Shown: positions 43,139-51,653 of the stretch, piece by piece
Position numbering within the stretch: position 1 is the first letter of the stretch
Layout: every line of letters starts with the position of its first letter
Assembly: GCF_028368935.1 (NCBI RefSeq)
Contig: NZ_JAQNDK010000004.1
Coordinates: forward strand, 248,001-312,000
Direction of reading: 5' to 3'
DNA length: 64,000 bases
From: Sorangium aterium
Lineage (GTDB): Bacteria > Myxococcota_A > Polyangia > Polyangiales > Polyangiaceae
Notes under the pieces: model-generated
The model's database searches: none
The model's input: only the letters and a program-made list of their open reading frames with translations
What the model was told of the DNA's origin: nothing
Made by a program: the position numbers and the translations under genes

Positions 43139-44095
43139 CTAGAGGTCGATGACGACCTTGCCCTTCACGTGCCGGCCGGCCTGGAGCTCGACCGCGGCGC
43201 GGATTTGCTCGACCGGGAAGCTTGCGGCGATGGGTACCCGGAGTCGGCCGGTCGCAATCAGGCGAGCGAGCTTTTCCAGGGCGCCGGGGGCGGCGTTGGC
43301 GCCGTTGGTTGGTGTGATCCCGTCGACCTGGGCGGCGATGGTCGTGATGCGCGTGTCAGGGACGCCGAGTGCCCTTGCGGCGTGCGCCGTCTCCATTCCA
43401 TGAAGGTCGATCGCAGCGGTGATACCGCGGGGAGCGAGGGCACGGACCCGGTCCGCCAGGCCGTCGCCGTAGGCGACCGGCTCGGCTCCGAGAGCGCGCA
43501 GGAAATCGGCCGATGTCGCCGATCCCGTCCCGATCACGCGCGCCCCTGCGATCCGGGCCATCTGGACGACGAATACCCCGACTCCGCCCGCCGCGCCGCC
43601 GATCAACACGGTGTCGTCCGGCCCAAGCTCGACAACGGCCAGGGCGGCGGACGCCGTGCGTCCGGCGATCGTGAGGGTGGCGGCGGTGCGGTCGTCGACG
43701 CCGTCGGGGGTGTGATGGGCCTCGTTCGCCGCGATGCCCCCGGTCGGGTCGACCACCACGAAGTCGGCGACCGCGCGGGACAGGGCGCCGCCGAACACCC
43801 GGTCGCCAGGTGCGAAGCCGGTCACCCCGTCACCGACCTGGTCGACGACTCCCGCGTAGTCGGTCCCGAACCCGGCCGGCAGGCTCAAGCCGAACCGGAC
43901 GGCGGTGTCCGCATCAGCGGTCATGAACCAGTCCATCGGGTTCAGCCCGGCCGCGGTGACCCGAACACGGACCTGTCCCGGTCCGGCCTGCGGAGCTGGA
44001 ACCTCACAGATCTCCAGGACTTCGGGGCCGCCGAAGGAATCGAGCCGGACCGCCCGGCTCCCGCTCGTCGACAGCTGATCGCTCAGTTTCTGCAT
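43139..44095 (-). CDS. Zinc-type alcohol dehydrogenase/quinone oxidoreductase
   Basis: 318 residues from the ATG at 44095, which follows ACAGGAGAGC. The MDR fold is clear: an N-terminal GroES-like domain (AVRLDSFGGPEVLEICEVPAP, GLNPMDWF, GTDYAGVV, GDRVFGG) and a Rossmann domain with VLIGGAAGGVGVFVVQMARIAG. There are no zinc ligands, so it is of the NADPH:quinone reductase group. It ends with RHVKGKVVIDL, the usual family C-terminus. It is divergent from a TetR gene, with two palindromes between. It probably reduces quinones or enones and is induced by them. Confidence 0.9.
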   Translation of the reverse strand: MQKLSDQLSTSGSRAVRLDSFGGPEVLEICEVPAPQAGPGQVRVRVTAAGLNPMDWFMTADADTAVRFGLSLPAGFGTDYAGVVDQVGDGVTGFAPGDRVFGGALSRAVADFVVVDPTGGIAANEAHHTPDGVDDRTAATLTIAGRTASAALAVVELGPDDTVLIGGAAGGVGVFVVQMARIAGARVIGTGSATSADFLRALGAEPVAYGDGLADRVRALAPRGITAAIDLHGMETAHAARALGVPDTRITTIAAQVDGITPTNGANAAPGALEKLARLIATGRLRVPIAASFPVEQIRAAVELQAGRHVKGKVVIDL

Positions 44096-44136
44096 GCTCT
44101 CCTGTCCCCTGTCCCCTTGGAACGACGGAACGCACT

Positions 44137-44200
44137 GAAACGGACTATGCTCCGTTTCCATGGATGACCGCAACACAAAAAACGGAGCGCGCTCCGTTTT
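44137..44200. promoter_or_regulatory. Paired TetR operators
   Basis: A perfect 22-bp palindrome lies at 44179-44200 (half-site AAAACGGAGCG). A second site at 44137-44158 has arms GAAACGGA and TCCGTTTC around six bases. The centres are 42 bp apart, four helical turns. Both fit between the two genes if TetR translation starts at the TTG at 44199. Confidence 0.8.
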
Positions 44201-44795
44201 GACTGAGGCGGAGAGCCGCGCACCACGGGCGGACGCAACCCGTAACCGCGATCAGTTGCTCGCGGTGGCGACCCGCGTGTTCGCGTCGGCTGACACCGAG
44301 CCGTCGATGCGTGCGATCGCCCGCGAGGCCGGGGTCGGCATCGCCACGCTCTACCGGCACTTCCCCACCAGAGAGTCGCTGGTCGATGCGGTCTACCGGA
44401 GCCAGGTCGTGCGGCTGACGACCGGCGCCCGCGAGCTGCTCGACCGACTGCCGCCGGCCGCGGCGATGCGGCGCTGGATGGACCTGTTCGGCGACTGGAT
44501 CGCGACCAAGAACGGCATGCTCGACACGCTGCTGGCGATGATCGAGACAGGCGAGATCGCCCACGACCAGACCCGAATCGAGCTGCTCGCGGCCATCACC
44601 ACAATGCTCGACGCCGGCCGCGCGGTGGGTGACCTCCGCCGAGACGTCACCGCCGAAGACATCGCCGCGAGTCTCATCGGCATCTTCACGGTGGCCCCCA
44701 AGCCCCAGCGAGGAGCTCTTGCCAGTCGCCTGTTGGACCTCCTCATGGATGGACTGCGGCCTCCAGTGATCAGTCGCAGCCTCTTGGCCAGATAG
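44160..44795 (+). CDS. TetR-family transcriptional regulator
   Basis: 211 residues if it starts at the ATG at 44160, or 198 if it starts at the TTG at 44199. The TTG has GGAG 11 bases upstream and would leave the 22-bp operator outside the coding region. The helix-turn-helix is at about 35-75: RDQLLAVATRVFASADTEPS, MRAIAREAGVGIATLYRHFP. The C-terminal domain has ELLDRLPPAAAMRRWMDLFG and a helical ligand pocket. It most probably represses the divergent quinone-reductase-type gene and itself through the paired palindromes. Confidence 0.9.
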   Translation: MDDRNTKNGARSVLTEAESRAPRADATRNRDQLLAVATRVFASADTEPSMRAIAREAGVGIATLYRHFPTRESLVDAVYRSQVVRLTTGARELLDRLPPAAAMRRWMDLFGDWIATKNGMLDTLLAMIETGEIAHDQTRIELLAAITTMLDAGRAVGDLRRDVTAEDIAASLIGIFTVAPKPQRGALASRLLDLLMDGLRPPVISRSLLAR

Positions 44796-44866
44796 GGGTG
44801 AAAGCTAGTCGAGCCCGTAGGATCGCAATCAGCTGCGCGGACCGACGACGACGGCGTCCACGTCGG

Positions 44867-46513
44867 TCACGGGCCCGCCCACGGCTGGCGCCCACGCAGC
44901 TCGCGCGCGTCGAGCTCGCCGGCGTCGAGCAGGCCGGAGGCAGCGTCGTGGATCTGATACGCCATCTTCGCGCCGCCGAGCGGCTGGCTTTCGACGAATA
45001 TGCAGCGCAGCTCGCCTGGGGCGAAGCCGCACTGGTCCTGGATCGCGCGCAGCAAGCCATCGCGGTGCAGGTGGCCGTCGCCGAAGTTCCAGCCGAGCGC
45101 GAGGCCGCCGACGAGCTCGCCGTCGAGGTACTCGTACTCGTGGAGCGGGCCCTCGATCGCCTTCGGCAGCAGGACCGGCAGCGCGCGGCCCTGGAGGTGC
45201 ATGAGGCGGAACGCGAGCACCTTGCCGACGAGGCCGACCGACGTGGCGCGGTCGTAGAACCGGCCGAGCTGGTCGTAGATCCACGGCGCGGCCTTCACGA
45301 GCCGGTCGAGCTTGCGATAGCTGTCGCCGCGGAACAGCCACACGCTATAGGGCCAGTTTCCGGCGTAGTACCGCATCGCGAGCAGGAACGAGATCCGCCC
45401 TGGCGCGATGTTGCCGAGGAGCGGAACAGCGACGAGCATGATCGCGAGGAGCGCGCCGAGCAGCGGCGGGCCGACGTCGAACGGGTACGCGCCGGGGTGG
45501 GCCCAGAACAGCGCGAACACGCCGTAGACCACCATCAGGTTCCACTCGATCGGCGCGCCCATCGGCACATTGCTCGTAATGAAGGCGTGGAGCGCGAGCG
45601 CCATCGCGATGCCGACGGCGATCGTCGTCTGGCCGGTCGAGCGCGCGAGCACGATGGGCACGCCGAGCTCGAGCGCGGTGCCGGCGTGGCTCATCGCGAT
45701 CGCGAGCCGCGACGGGCGCAGGTCGTCCGGATAGCGGACGTACATGCGCCGCCGCAGCCACGCGAAGCGGGCTAACGGGCTATTGCTCGTCATCACGCAC
45801 ACGACGGTCGGGAAGTGGTGGTTGAGCTTCGAGACGCCGGCCCAGAGCCAGAGCGCGAGCTGGACCGCCTTTGCGCCGCCGATCCAGTCGGCGGTGGCCG
45901 CGAACACGACGACGGTGGTCCAGTAGTGTTCGGCGCGCAGCGCGAGGAAGATGGTGCGATCGGCGACGGCGAGGACCGGCACGAGCGCGGCGATCGGCAC
46001 GAGGTGCGAGGCGCCGAGCGCGGGGGCGAGCAGCGCGCGCACGAGCAGGGCGAGCAGCGCGAGGTAGAGCGCGACGTCGAGCGGGGTGCGCCGCGTGCCG
46101 CCGAGGAGCGGCGCGCGCGCGAACAGCGCGAGCTTCGTGGTGCCGGGGCGGAGGAAGTAGAGGGCGCCGCCGACGGGCGGGGCGTAGCGTCCGCTGAGCG
46201 GACCGAACCCGCAGCCGAGGCCCAGGCCCTCGAACAGCATGCTCCACAGGATCGCCTTCTGGAACGCGAGCGGGCGCAACCACCAGTCGCCGATCGTCGA
46301 GAGGCCGCCGAGGCTCGGCGAGGTGCTGCAGAACAGGACCCAGGCGCCGGCATAGAGGGCGAGCTTGACCGCGTGGAGCACGTAGACGGCGAGCGGCGCG
46401 CCGGAGCCCTGCAGCGCCCACGCCTCGCAGACCATGCGTGCGCGCTCGGGGAACGGCCGCTTCGCCCAGTCGAGCGGATCGTACGGCGGGGCGAGCGGAC
46501 GCAGCAGGGGCAC
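44867..46513 (-). CDS. DUF3556 multi-pass membrane protein
   Basis: 548 residues with a GTG start. About eight to ten transmembrane helices lie between residues 40 and 370 (for example LAVYVLHAVKLALYAGAWVL, LYLALLALLVRALLAPALG, IAVGIAMALALHAFITSNVP). The N-terminal YDPLDWAKRPFPERARMVCE and the C-terminal soluble part (RYYAGNWPYSVWLFRGDSY, GEL-CIFVESQPLGG) fit the DUF3556 family, known mainly from actinobacteria. The function is unknown; these genes often stand beside short-chain dehydrogenases, and a remnant of one lies just upstream here. Confidence 0.8.
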   Translation of the reverse strand: MPLLRPLAPPYDPLDWAKRPFPERARMVCEAWALQGSGAPLAVYVLHAVKLALYAGAWVLFCSTSPSLGGLSTIGDWWLRPLAFQKAILWSMLFEGLGLGCGFGPLSGRYAPPVGGALYFLRPGTTKLALFARAPLLGGTRRTPLDVALYLALLALLVRALLAPALGASHLVPIAALVPVLAVADRTIFLALRAEHYWTTVVVFAATADWIGGAKAVQLALWLWAGVSKLNHHFPTVVCVMTSNSPLARFAWLRRRMYVRYPDDLRPSRLAIAMSHAGTALELGVPIVLARSTGQTTIAVGIAMALALHAFITSNVPMGAPIEWNLMVVYGVFALFWAHPGAYPFDVGPPLLGALLAIMLVAVPLLGNIAPGRISFLLAMRYYAGNWPYSVWLFRGDSYRKLDRLVKAAPWIYDQLGRFYDRATSVGLVGKVLAFRLMHLQGRALPVLLPKAIEGPLHEYEYLDGELVGGLALGWNFGDGHLHRDGLLRAIQDQCGFAPGELRCIFVESQPLGGAKMAYQIHDAASGLLDAGELDARELRGRQPWAGP

Positions 46514-46523
46514 GGCCGCGATG

Positions 46524-46720
46524 CTACCCGAACGCCTCCCCCGGCTCAGGAAATCGACGCGCGGCGGGGCGCGCAGTCTCCTGGGATCCTCCGTCGTCGA
46601 GGTCGGCGAGGAGCAGCTTCGCGCGACGACTCGCGAGCTCGAGAGCGAGCGCTCGTCCGAGGCCCGAGGCCGCGCCGGTGTTGACGACGCGGGCGTGCTC
46701 GGGGAGGGGCGTGGTGAACC
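46524..46720 (-). pseudogene. Short-chain dehydrogenase N-terminal remnant
   Basis: The minus strand reads ARVVNTGAASGLGRALALEL, then ASRRAKLLLADLDDGGSQET, then a stop at 46524. This is the Rossmann strand and TGxxxGLG loop of a short-chain dehydrogenase with its acidic NAD contact, cut off after about 45 residues. Asn stands where Val is usual before the Thr-Gly. Confidence 0.65.
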
Positions 46721-47064
46721 CGCATATCACGGATGCTCTCCACTCCGCGAGGCGCACCGCCGTGTCGTGCAGCGAGGACATGATGAAGCCTGCTTGTCAG
46801 AGCGAAGCCTGCTCGTGACGCCCTCTTACCAAGGCACCGCGGCTCGCGCGCCGCCGGTGGTGCCGCGAGTCACCGCCGGCCGTGGAGGCGCGCCCCTCCA
46901 GCCCACGCCCCTCGCTCCGCGCCGCCGCCAGGATCTCGGCTGAAGCAGCCTCTCCCGCTCGATCCACCCGCCTCGTCGGCGCTGGTACGGCTCATGCGAG
47001 TGTCCGCCTGGTCTCGGCACGAAGGAAGCCGCGCGAGGCTCCCCACAACGTCCAAGGAGATACG

Positions 47065-47532
47065 ATGCTGCCCACGAACACGACCCGCTCCCTCGTCATG
47101 TCGATCACGATGGCCGCCGGCCTGGCCGTCACCGCGTTCACGTCCCCTGCGGCCGCCGGTCCGCTGCCGACGCTCTCCGGCTGGGGCGTGCGCGATTACG
47201 GCAGCTTCATGGGCTCGATCAGCCAGCAGGCCGACGGTTCGCTCAGGGGGCATTTCACGATCGTCATCCACAAGCCCGGTGAAGCCGCCGTCACCTGTCG
47301 CTACCTGCGCTTCCGCCCCAACGTCGTGAGCGGCGCGAGCTGGAGCTTCGACGGTTATGGCACGTGCTGGAGCTCGGGCGGCACGTTCGCCGCGGCGAAC
47401 CGCTTCGTGCTCGTCGACTACGGCAGCCCAGGCGCGGGCCTCGACTACGTCGACGTGAACTACTACGGCGCGGTCGGCGTCTCGATCCCGGGCGGCTTCT
47501 TCAACGACGGCGACATCGTCTACACGCCTTGA
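47065..47532 (+). CDS. Small secreted beta-rich hypothetical protein
   Basis: 155 residues. The ATG at 47065 follows CCAAGGAGATACG; a signal peptide ends SPAAA. The mature protein (SGWGVRDYGSFMGSISQQAD, GHFTIVIHKPGEAAVTCRYL, FVLVDYGSPGAGLDYVDVNY) is rich in Gly, Tyr and Val and looks like a small beta sandwich with one Cys pair. The family is not recognised. It is convergent with a DUF1330-type gene 20 bases away. Confidence 0.75.
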   Translation: MLPTNTTRSLVMSITMAAGLAVTAFTSPAAAGPLPTLSGWGVRDYGSFMGSISQQADGSLRGHFTIVIHKPGEAAVTCRYLRFRPNVVSGASWSFDGYGTCWSSGGTFAAANRFVLVDYGSPGAGLDYVDVNYYGAVGVSIPGGFFNDGDIVYTP

Positions 47533-47552
47533 GACCAGCCGCGATCGAGCGA

Positions 47553-47870
47553 TCACCCCGCCGTCGCTTCGAGCTCGCCGAGGACGAAGACCGCCGCGAC
47601 CGCCGGCTCGAAGAGCTCGGCGCGCACGGCGCGGTAGTGCGGGTCGGCGAAGAACCGCTCCTGCGCCGCGCGGTCGGGGAACAGGAGGGTGAAGACGCGG
47701 TTGATCCGCTCATCCCCCTTCAGCACGCGCGCCACGACGAAATCGTGGCCGAACGCGCCGCCGTGGGACAGCAGGATCGGCATCATGCCGGCGCGGTAGC
47801 GGGCGTAGGACGTCTCGTCCGCCAGCTGGAGCCCCATCAGGAGCACGTGCTGCCGGCCGTCAGCGCCCAT
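47553..47870 (-). CDS. DUF1330-like dimeric alpha/beta-barrel protein
   Basis: 105 residues from the ATG at 47870, which has GGAGG eight bases upstream; 47885 is the alternative. It reads HVLLMGLQLADETSYARYRA, GMMPILLSHGGAFGHDFVV, then FTLLFPDRAAQERFFADPHY, the ferredoxin-like pattern of DUF1330 and antibiotic-biosynthesis monooxygenase-like proteins. It overlaps the end of the SDR gene by 11 bases, so the two are translationally coupled in one operon. Confidence 0.8.
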   Translation of the reverse strand: MGADGRQHVLLMGLQLADETSYARYRAGMMPILLSHGGAFGHDFVVARVLKGDERINRVFTLLFPDRAAQERFFADPHYRAVRAELFEPAVAAVFVLGELEATAG

Positions 47871-48591
47871 GGGAATAGCCTCCATCGACGTCGAGCGTCG
47901 TGCCTGTCACGAAGCCGGCCCTGGCCAGGAACAGCGCCGCTTCCGTCGTATCCCGCACCTCGCCGACGCGCTGCAGCGGGTGGATCGAGGCCAGCGAGTC
48001 CGCGCCTTCGCCGATGAGCGGCGTGCGGATGACGCCGGGCGCCAGCGTGTTCACGCGGATGTTGTGGGCGGCGAGCTCGGCGGCCAGCGAGACGGTGAGC
48101 GCGTGGACGCCGCCCTTGCTGGCCATGGCGGCCGCGGCCGGCATCCGCGCCATGGCCTGCTGCACCAGCACCGTGCCGACATTGATGATCGAGCCCCCGC
48201 CGCCCTCGATCATCAGCGGCACCGCCGCCTGCGTCATCAGGAACGTCCCTTTCACGTTGGTGGTGAAGAACCGCTCCAGGTCCTCCTCCGTGCTCTCGAG
48301 GAACGGCTTCACGCCGAAGATCCCGGCGTTGTTGATCAGCACGTCGACGCCGCCGAACCGCTCGAGCGCGGCCGCGGCGACGGCCCGCGCCGTGGCGCGG
48401 TCACCGACGTGGCCCGGCACGGCGACGACGCGCGCGCCGCCGTCGAGGCTCCGCCGCGCCTGCTCGAGCTTCTCCGGGTCGCGGCCGTTCATGACGACGC
48501 TCGATCCCTCGGCCAGGAAGCGCCTTGCGAGGTCGAGACCGATACCGCTGCTGGCGCCCGTGATGATGACGCGATCGATTCTGGTGGACAT
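47860..48591 (-). CDS. Short-chain dehydrogenase/reductase
   Basis: 243 residues. AAAGGAG lies 12 bases before the ATG at 48591. Classical SDR: TGASSGIGLDLARRF (cofactor loop), a DVLINNAGIFG strand, Ser in GSIINVGTVL, and an ending GTTLDVDGGYSHGR. Where the catalytic Tyr-x-x-x-Lys is expected, the sequence reads AAAAMASKGGVHALTVS: Lys is present but the Tyr is Ala or Met. The enzyme may therefore be a non-standard or inactive member. It is divergent from a LysR gene and coupled to the DUF1330-like gene. Confidence 0.85.
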   Translation of the reverse strand: MSTRIDRVIITGASSGIGLDLARRFLAEGSSVVMNGRDPEKLEQARRSLDGGARVVAVPGHVGDRATARAVAAAALERFGGVDVLINNAGIFGVKPFLESTEEDLERFFTTNVKGTFLMTQAAVPLMIEGGGGSIINVGTVLVQQAMARMPAAAAMASKGGVHALTVSLAAELAAHNIRVNTLAPGVIRTPLIGEGADSLASIHPLQRVGEVRDTTEAALFLARAGFVTGTTLDVDGGYSHGR

Positions 48592-48657
48592 GGAGTGTCG
48601 CTCCTTTCGCACCGACAACCTAGGACCACCCCTCGAACCGAGAAAGTGGTATGTTTC

Positions 48658-48670
48658 TATCAACTCCATA
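48658..48670. promoter_or_regulatory. LysR box candidate (SDR/LysR spacer)
   Basis: TATCAACTCCATA, a T-N11-A site with TAT/ATA arms, 32 bases before the LysR start and 67 before the SDR start. Confidence 0.5.
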
Positions 48671-48701
48671 ACTCCAGGTTCTGATCCTGCGGGGCACCGC
48701 C

Positions 48702-49547
48702 ATGACCTACGATCAGCTCGTCGCCTTCCTCGCCGTCGCGGGCGAGGGCACGTTCAGCGCCGCGTCCGCGCGGCTGCACAAGTCTCAGCCGGCCGTGAGC
48801 AAGCTGGTGCGCAACCTCGAGCGCGAGCTGGGGGTCGAGCTGTTCGATCGCCGGGAGTACCGCGCCACGCTCACCGACGCCGGCCGCCTGTTCCATGAGC
48901 GCGCCGCGGCCGTCATCGAGGGCACCGAGGCGCTGCGCAGCTTCGGCATGCGCCTCTCGGGCAAGGCGGAGCCGATCGTGCGGCTCGCCGTCGAAGCGGT
49001 GACGCCGCTCGGCCCCATCATGGACATCTTCCGGGGGCTGCAAGCGCGTTATCCCCTGGTGCGCATCGAGCTCGGCACCGAGCGGCTGGCGGGCACCGCC
49101 GACGCGCTGCGCGAGGACCGCGCCGATCTCGCGGTCGCCACGAAGCTCGGGATCGACGGCTCAGCGGTGGAGACGGCGCGCTTCTGCGATGTGCGGGTGA
49201 TCCCTGTGGCGCGCTTCGATCACCCGTTGGCCACCTGCGGCGCGCCGATCCCGCCCGCGCTGCTGCGGGCGCACGCGCAGATCATCCTGCGCGACAGCGC
49301 GCGGGGGAGCGCCTCGCCGTCCCTGAACGTGCTGGAGGGCGGCCTGCGCTGGACGGTCACCGACGTCGGGGCGAAGAAGGAGGTCATCCTCGCGGGCATG
49401 GGCTGGGGCGGGCTGCCCGAGCACGTGGCCGCCGGCGCGCTGGCGGCGGGTGAGCTCGTGGCGCTGCAGGTCCCCGAGTTCGTGGCCGACACCATGGAGC
49501 TCTTCGTGATCCGCCGCCGTGATCGGCCGCACGGCGTCGTCGCGTAG
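48702..49547 (+). CDS. LysR-family transcriptional regulator
   Basis: 281 residues. The N-terminal winged helix reads YDQLVAFLAVAGEGTFSAAS, then KSQPAVSKLVRNLERELG, then LFDRREYRATLTDAG. The effector domain is a little shorter than usual. It is divergent from the SDR/DUF1330-like operon, its likely target. No strong ribosome-binding site is visible before the ATG. Confidence 0.9.
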   Translation: MTYDQLVAFLAVAGEGTFSAASARLHKSQPAVSKLVRNLERELGVELFDRREYRATLTDAGRLFHERAAAVIEGTEALRSFGMRLSGKAEPIVRLAVEAVTPLGPIMDIFRGLQARYPLVRIELGTERLAGTADALREDRADLAVATKLGIDGSAVETARFCDVRVIPVARFDHPLATCGAPIPPALLRAHAQIILRDSARGSASPSLNVLEGGLRWTVTDVGAKKEVILAGMGWGGLPEHVAAGALAAGELVALQVPEFVADTMELFVIRRRDRPHGVVA

Positions 49548-49734
49548 GCGCTCTGGGAGGAGCTCGGGCGCTGCGGCCACGGCGCCGGGGCGCCGGCGGC
49601 GGCCGGGAAGGCCCCGCGCCGCCGGAGGAGGGGTTGAGGGCCGCGCCGGCCGGAGCTGCGGCGGCGGAGCGCGCTCGCCAGGCTGGTCGGCGCCATGCCC
49701 GTGAGCGCCGGCCGACTGGCACGCTTCTCCTCGA

Positions 49735-50643
49735 TCACGCCTCTCCACGACAGATCGCTCGGAGGATCTCGCGCGTGTGTCCGCGCAGCCATGCATGCGC
49801 CTTGTCGCCCTCGCAGCGCTGGTGCCACAGCTGAACGATCCTGAGCTCCGGCGCGTCGAGCGGCAGCGGACGGGTGCCGAGGCCCAGCGCTCGCACGATG
49901 GGACCGCAGACGCGCGCCGGCAGCGCGACGACGAGATCGCTCTCGTGGGCGAAATGGATGGCCGCCGCGCACGTGGGAGCCGCCGCGACGACGCGCCGCC
50001 GCAGCCCCAGGGCCTCGAGCGCGTCGTCGATCGGATCGCGCAGGCGGCCACGGCGCGAGACGGTGACGTGGAGCGCCTCGGCGTAGCGCCTGGCGGTGAG
50101 CCGGCCGCGCGCGAGCGGGTGAGCCCGGCGGAGGGCGACGACGACGCGATCTTCGCCGACGAGCTCCCCGCGGATCTCGGGGAGCGCGGGCTCCGTCGAG
50201 CCGATCTCGAGATCCACGCGCCCTTGGCGCAGGTCGTCCGTATCTCCCGCGGGCTCGGCCAGGAGCCGGACCTTCACGAGAGGGGCCTGCTCCTGCGCCG
50301 CTCGCAAGAGCCGCGCGCCGAGCGCCGTCGTGAGGGCGTCGTGGCAGCGGACGGTGAAGGTCCGCTCGAGCCTCGCCAGGTCGAGCTCCCGCTCGGGCGC
50401 GAACACCGCGTGCGCTCGCTGGACGATGGCCTGGACCTCCTGTCGCAGGGCCAGCGCGCGGGGCGTGAGCGCCATCGTCCGGCCGGCGCGCACCAGGATC
50501 GGGTCCCCCGTGGCGTCCCGGATGCGCCCCAGCGTCCGGCTCATCGCGGGCTGGGACAGATGCAAGCGGGCCGCCGCGGCGCTGACGCTCCTCTCCTCGA
50601 GCAACGCGTCCAGCGCCGGCAACAGGTTCAGGTCGATATGCAT
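49735..50643 (-). CDS. LysR-family transcriptional regulator (NodD-like group)
   Basis: 302 residues. It begins MHIDLNLLPALDALLEERSV with HLSQPAMSRTLGRIRDATGD as recognition region, then an effector domain (FTVRCHDALTTALGARLL). It stands 130 bases from, and divergent to, the inositol-phosphatase-like gene, which with the following reductase-like gene is probably its target operon. ATGGAGGTAATTC on the plus strand is at its start, so no obvious ribosome-binding site can be named. Confidence 0.9.
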   Translation of the reverse strand: MHIDLNLLPALDALLEERSVSAAAARLHLSQPAMSRTLGRIRDATGDPILVRAGRTMALTPRALALRQEVQAIVQRAHAVFAPERELDLARLERTFTVRCHDALTTALGARLLRAAQEQAPLVKVRLLAEPAGDTDDLRQGRVDLEIGSTEPALPEIRGELVGEDRVVVALRRAHPLARGRLTARRYAEALHVTVSRRGRLRDPIDDALEALGLRRRVVAAAPTCAAAIHFAHESDLVVALPARVCGPIVRALGLGTRPLPLDAPELRIVQLWHQRCEGDKAHAWLRGHTREILRAICRGEA

Positions 50644-50659
50644 GGAGGTAATTCTTCCT

Positions 50660-50672
50660 CATATCAACTATG
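50660..50672. promoter_or_regulatory. LysR box candidate (LysR/IMPase spacer)
   Basis: CATATCAACTATG, with CATA/TATG arms around five bases, 17 bases upstream of the LysR start. It shares ATATCAACT/CTATCAACT with the site at 48658. Confidence 0.5.
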
Positions 50673-50773
50673 CATTGGACGGCATGAGTCGTCCAGGGTT
50701 TATTCCTCCGCGCGGTGGTTCAGCGGTTCAGCGGCTCACGAGCACGCGCGAGCCGCTCGCCCGAGGAGGATTC

Positions 50774-51637
50774 ATGTCGATTCATTCGGATCATTCCGAG
50801 CAGAGGAACAACGATGCGATGTCGCGAGGCCGAGGCGCGGGCCGCGCGGAGGACGAGTCCCTGCTGCCCGCGGTCGTCGCGGCGCTCTCCGCGGCAGGCG
50901 AGCGGCTCGTCGGTCGCTTCTCGACAGAGCCGCGCCCGAGGAGCCGAGAGGACATCTTCGCCGCGCTCGGCGCCAACGATGCGGTCTCCCTCGATGCGCT
51001 TCGCGAGCCGTTGTCGCGCGCTCGCCCGGAGGCCCGGTGGGTCGAGGACGAGCTCGAGTGCGGGCCCCTCCCGCCAGGGGAGTGGTGGGTCACCGACACC
51101 GTCGAGGGGAACATCAACCACGTTCACGGGATGGCGGACTGGTGTGTCACGGCGACCCTCGTCCGCGACAACGAGCCGGTCCTGACAGCGGTGCACCTGC
51201 CCTTGACCGGCGACACGTACACCGCCCGGAAGGGCGCCGGCGCGACCCTGGGGACCAGGAGAATTCGAGCGTCGGCGAAGACGGAGCTCGGCGCTGCCTT
51301 CGTCGGGACCGGCCAGGCGAGGCCGGGCGAGGACGAGGAGACGTACCGGCGGATGGGCATGTCCGTCACCGCGATGCTCCGGAGCGCGCTCGTCCTGCGC
51401 GTCTCGGTCCCGGCCACCCTCCAGCTCATTCAGGTCGCGGCCGGCCGGATGGACGTCTTCTGGCAGTACAGCCAGATCCGCTCCGGGCTCCTCGCGGGGG
51501 CGCTGCTCGTCGAGGAGGCCGGGGGCGTGGTCACGGACACACGCGGGGAGCGCTGGAGCCTGGCCAGCGAGGACTTCCTGGCCGCGGCGCCCGGGCTCCA
51601 CGCCGGCGCGGCCTTCGTCCTGTCGACCATCCGATGA
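50774..51637 (+). CDS. Inositol monophosphatase-like protein with altered active site
   Basis: 287 residues. GAGGAGGATTC precedes the ATG. The overall pattern of the IMPase/bisphosphatase fold is visible: WVEDELE for the first acidic cluster, and WWVTDTVEGNINHVHGMADW where the family normally has D-P-I-D-G-T-x-N-F. Here the first Asp (108) is kept but the second Asp is Glu and Pro is Thr. The later WDxAAG motif is replaced by FWQYSQIRSGLLAGALLVEE. Metal binding may be changed or lost. It forms a two-gene operon (16-base gap) with the reductase-like gene. Confidence 0.75.
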   Translation: MSIHSDHSEQRNNDAMSRGRGAGRAEDESLLPAVVAALSAAGERLVGRFSTEPRPRSREDIFAALGANDAVSLDALREPLSRARPEARWVEDELECGPLPPGEWWVTDTVEGNINHVHGMADWCVTATLVRDNEPVLTAVHLPLTGDTYTARKGAGATLGTRRIRASAKTELGAAFVGTGQARPGEDEETYRRMGMSVTAMLRSALVLRVSVPATLQLIQVAAGRMDVFWQYSQIRSGLLAGALLVEEAGGVVTDTRGERWSLASEDFLAAAPGLHAGAAFVLSTIR

Positions 51638-51653
51638 GGGGAGGGGGCTGAAC

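Noticed and set aside
49548-49734. Short minus-strand frame with MAPTSLASALRRRSSG
   Set aside because: No family match, no ribosome-binding site, and composition typical of a high-GC spacer between two LysR genes.
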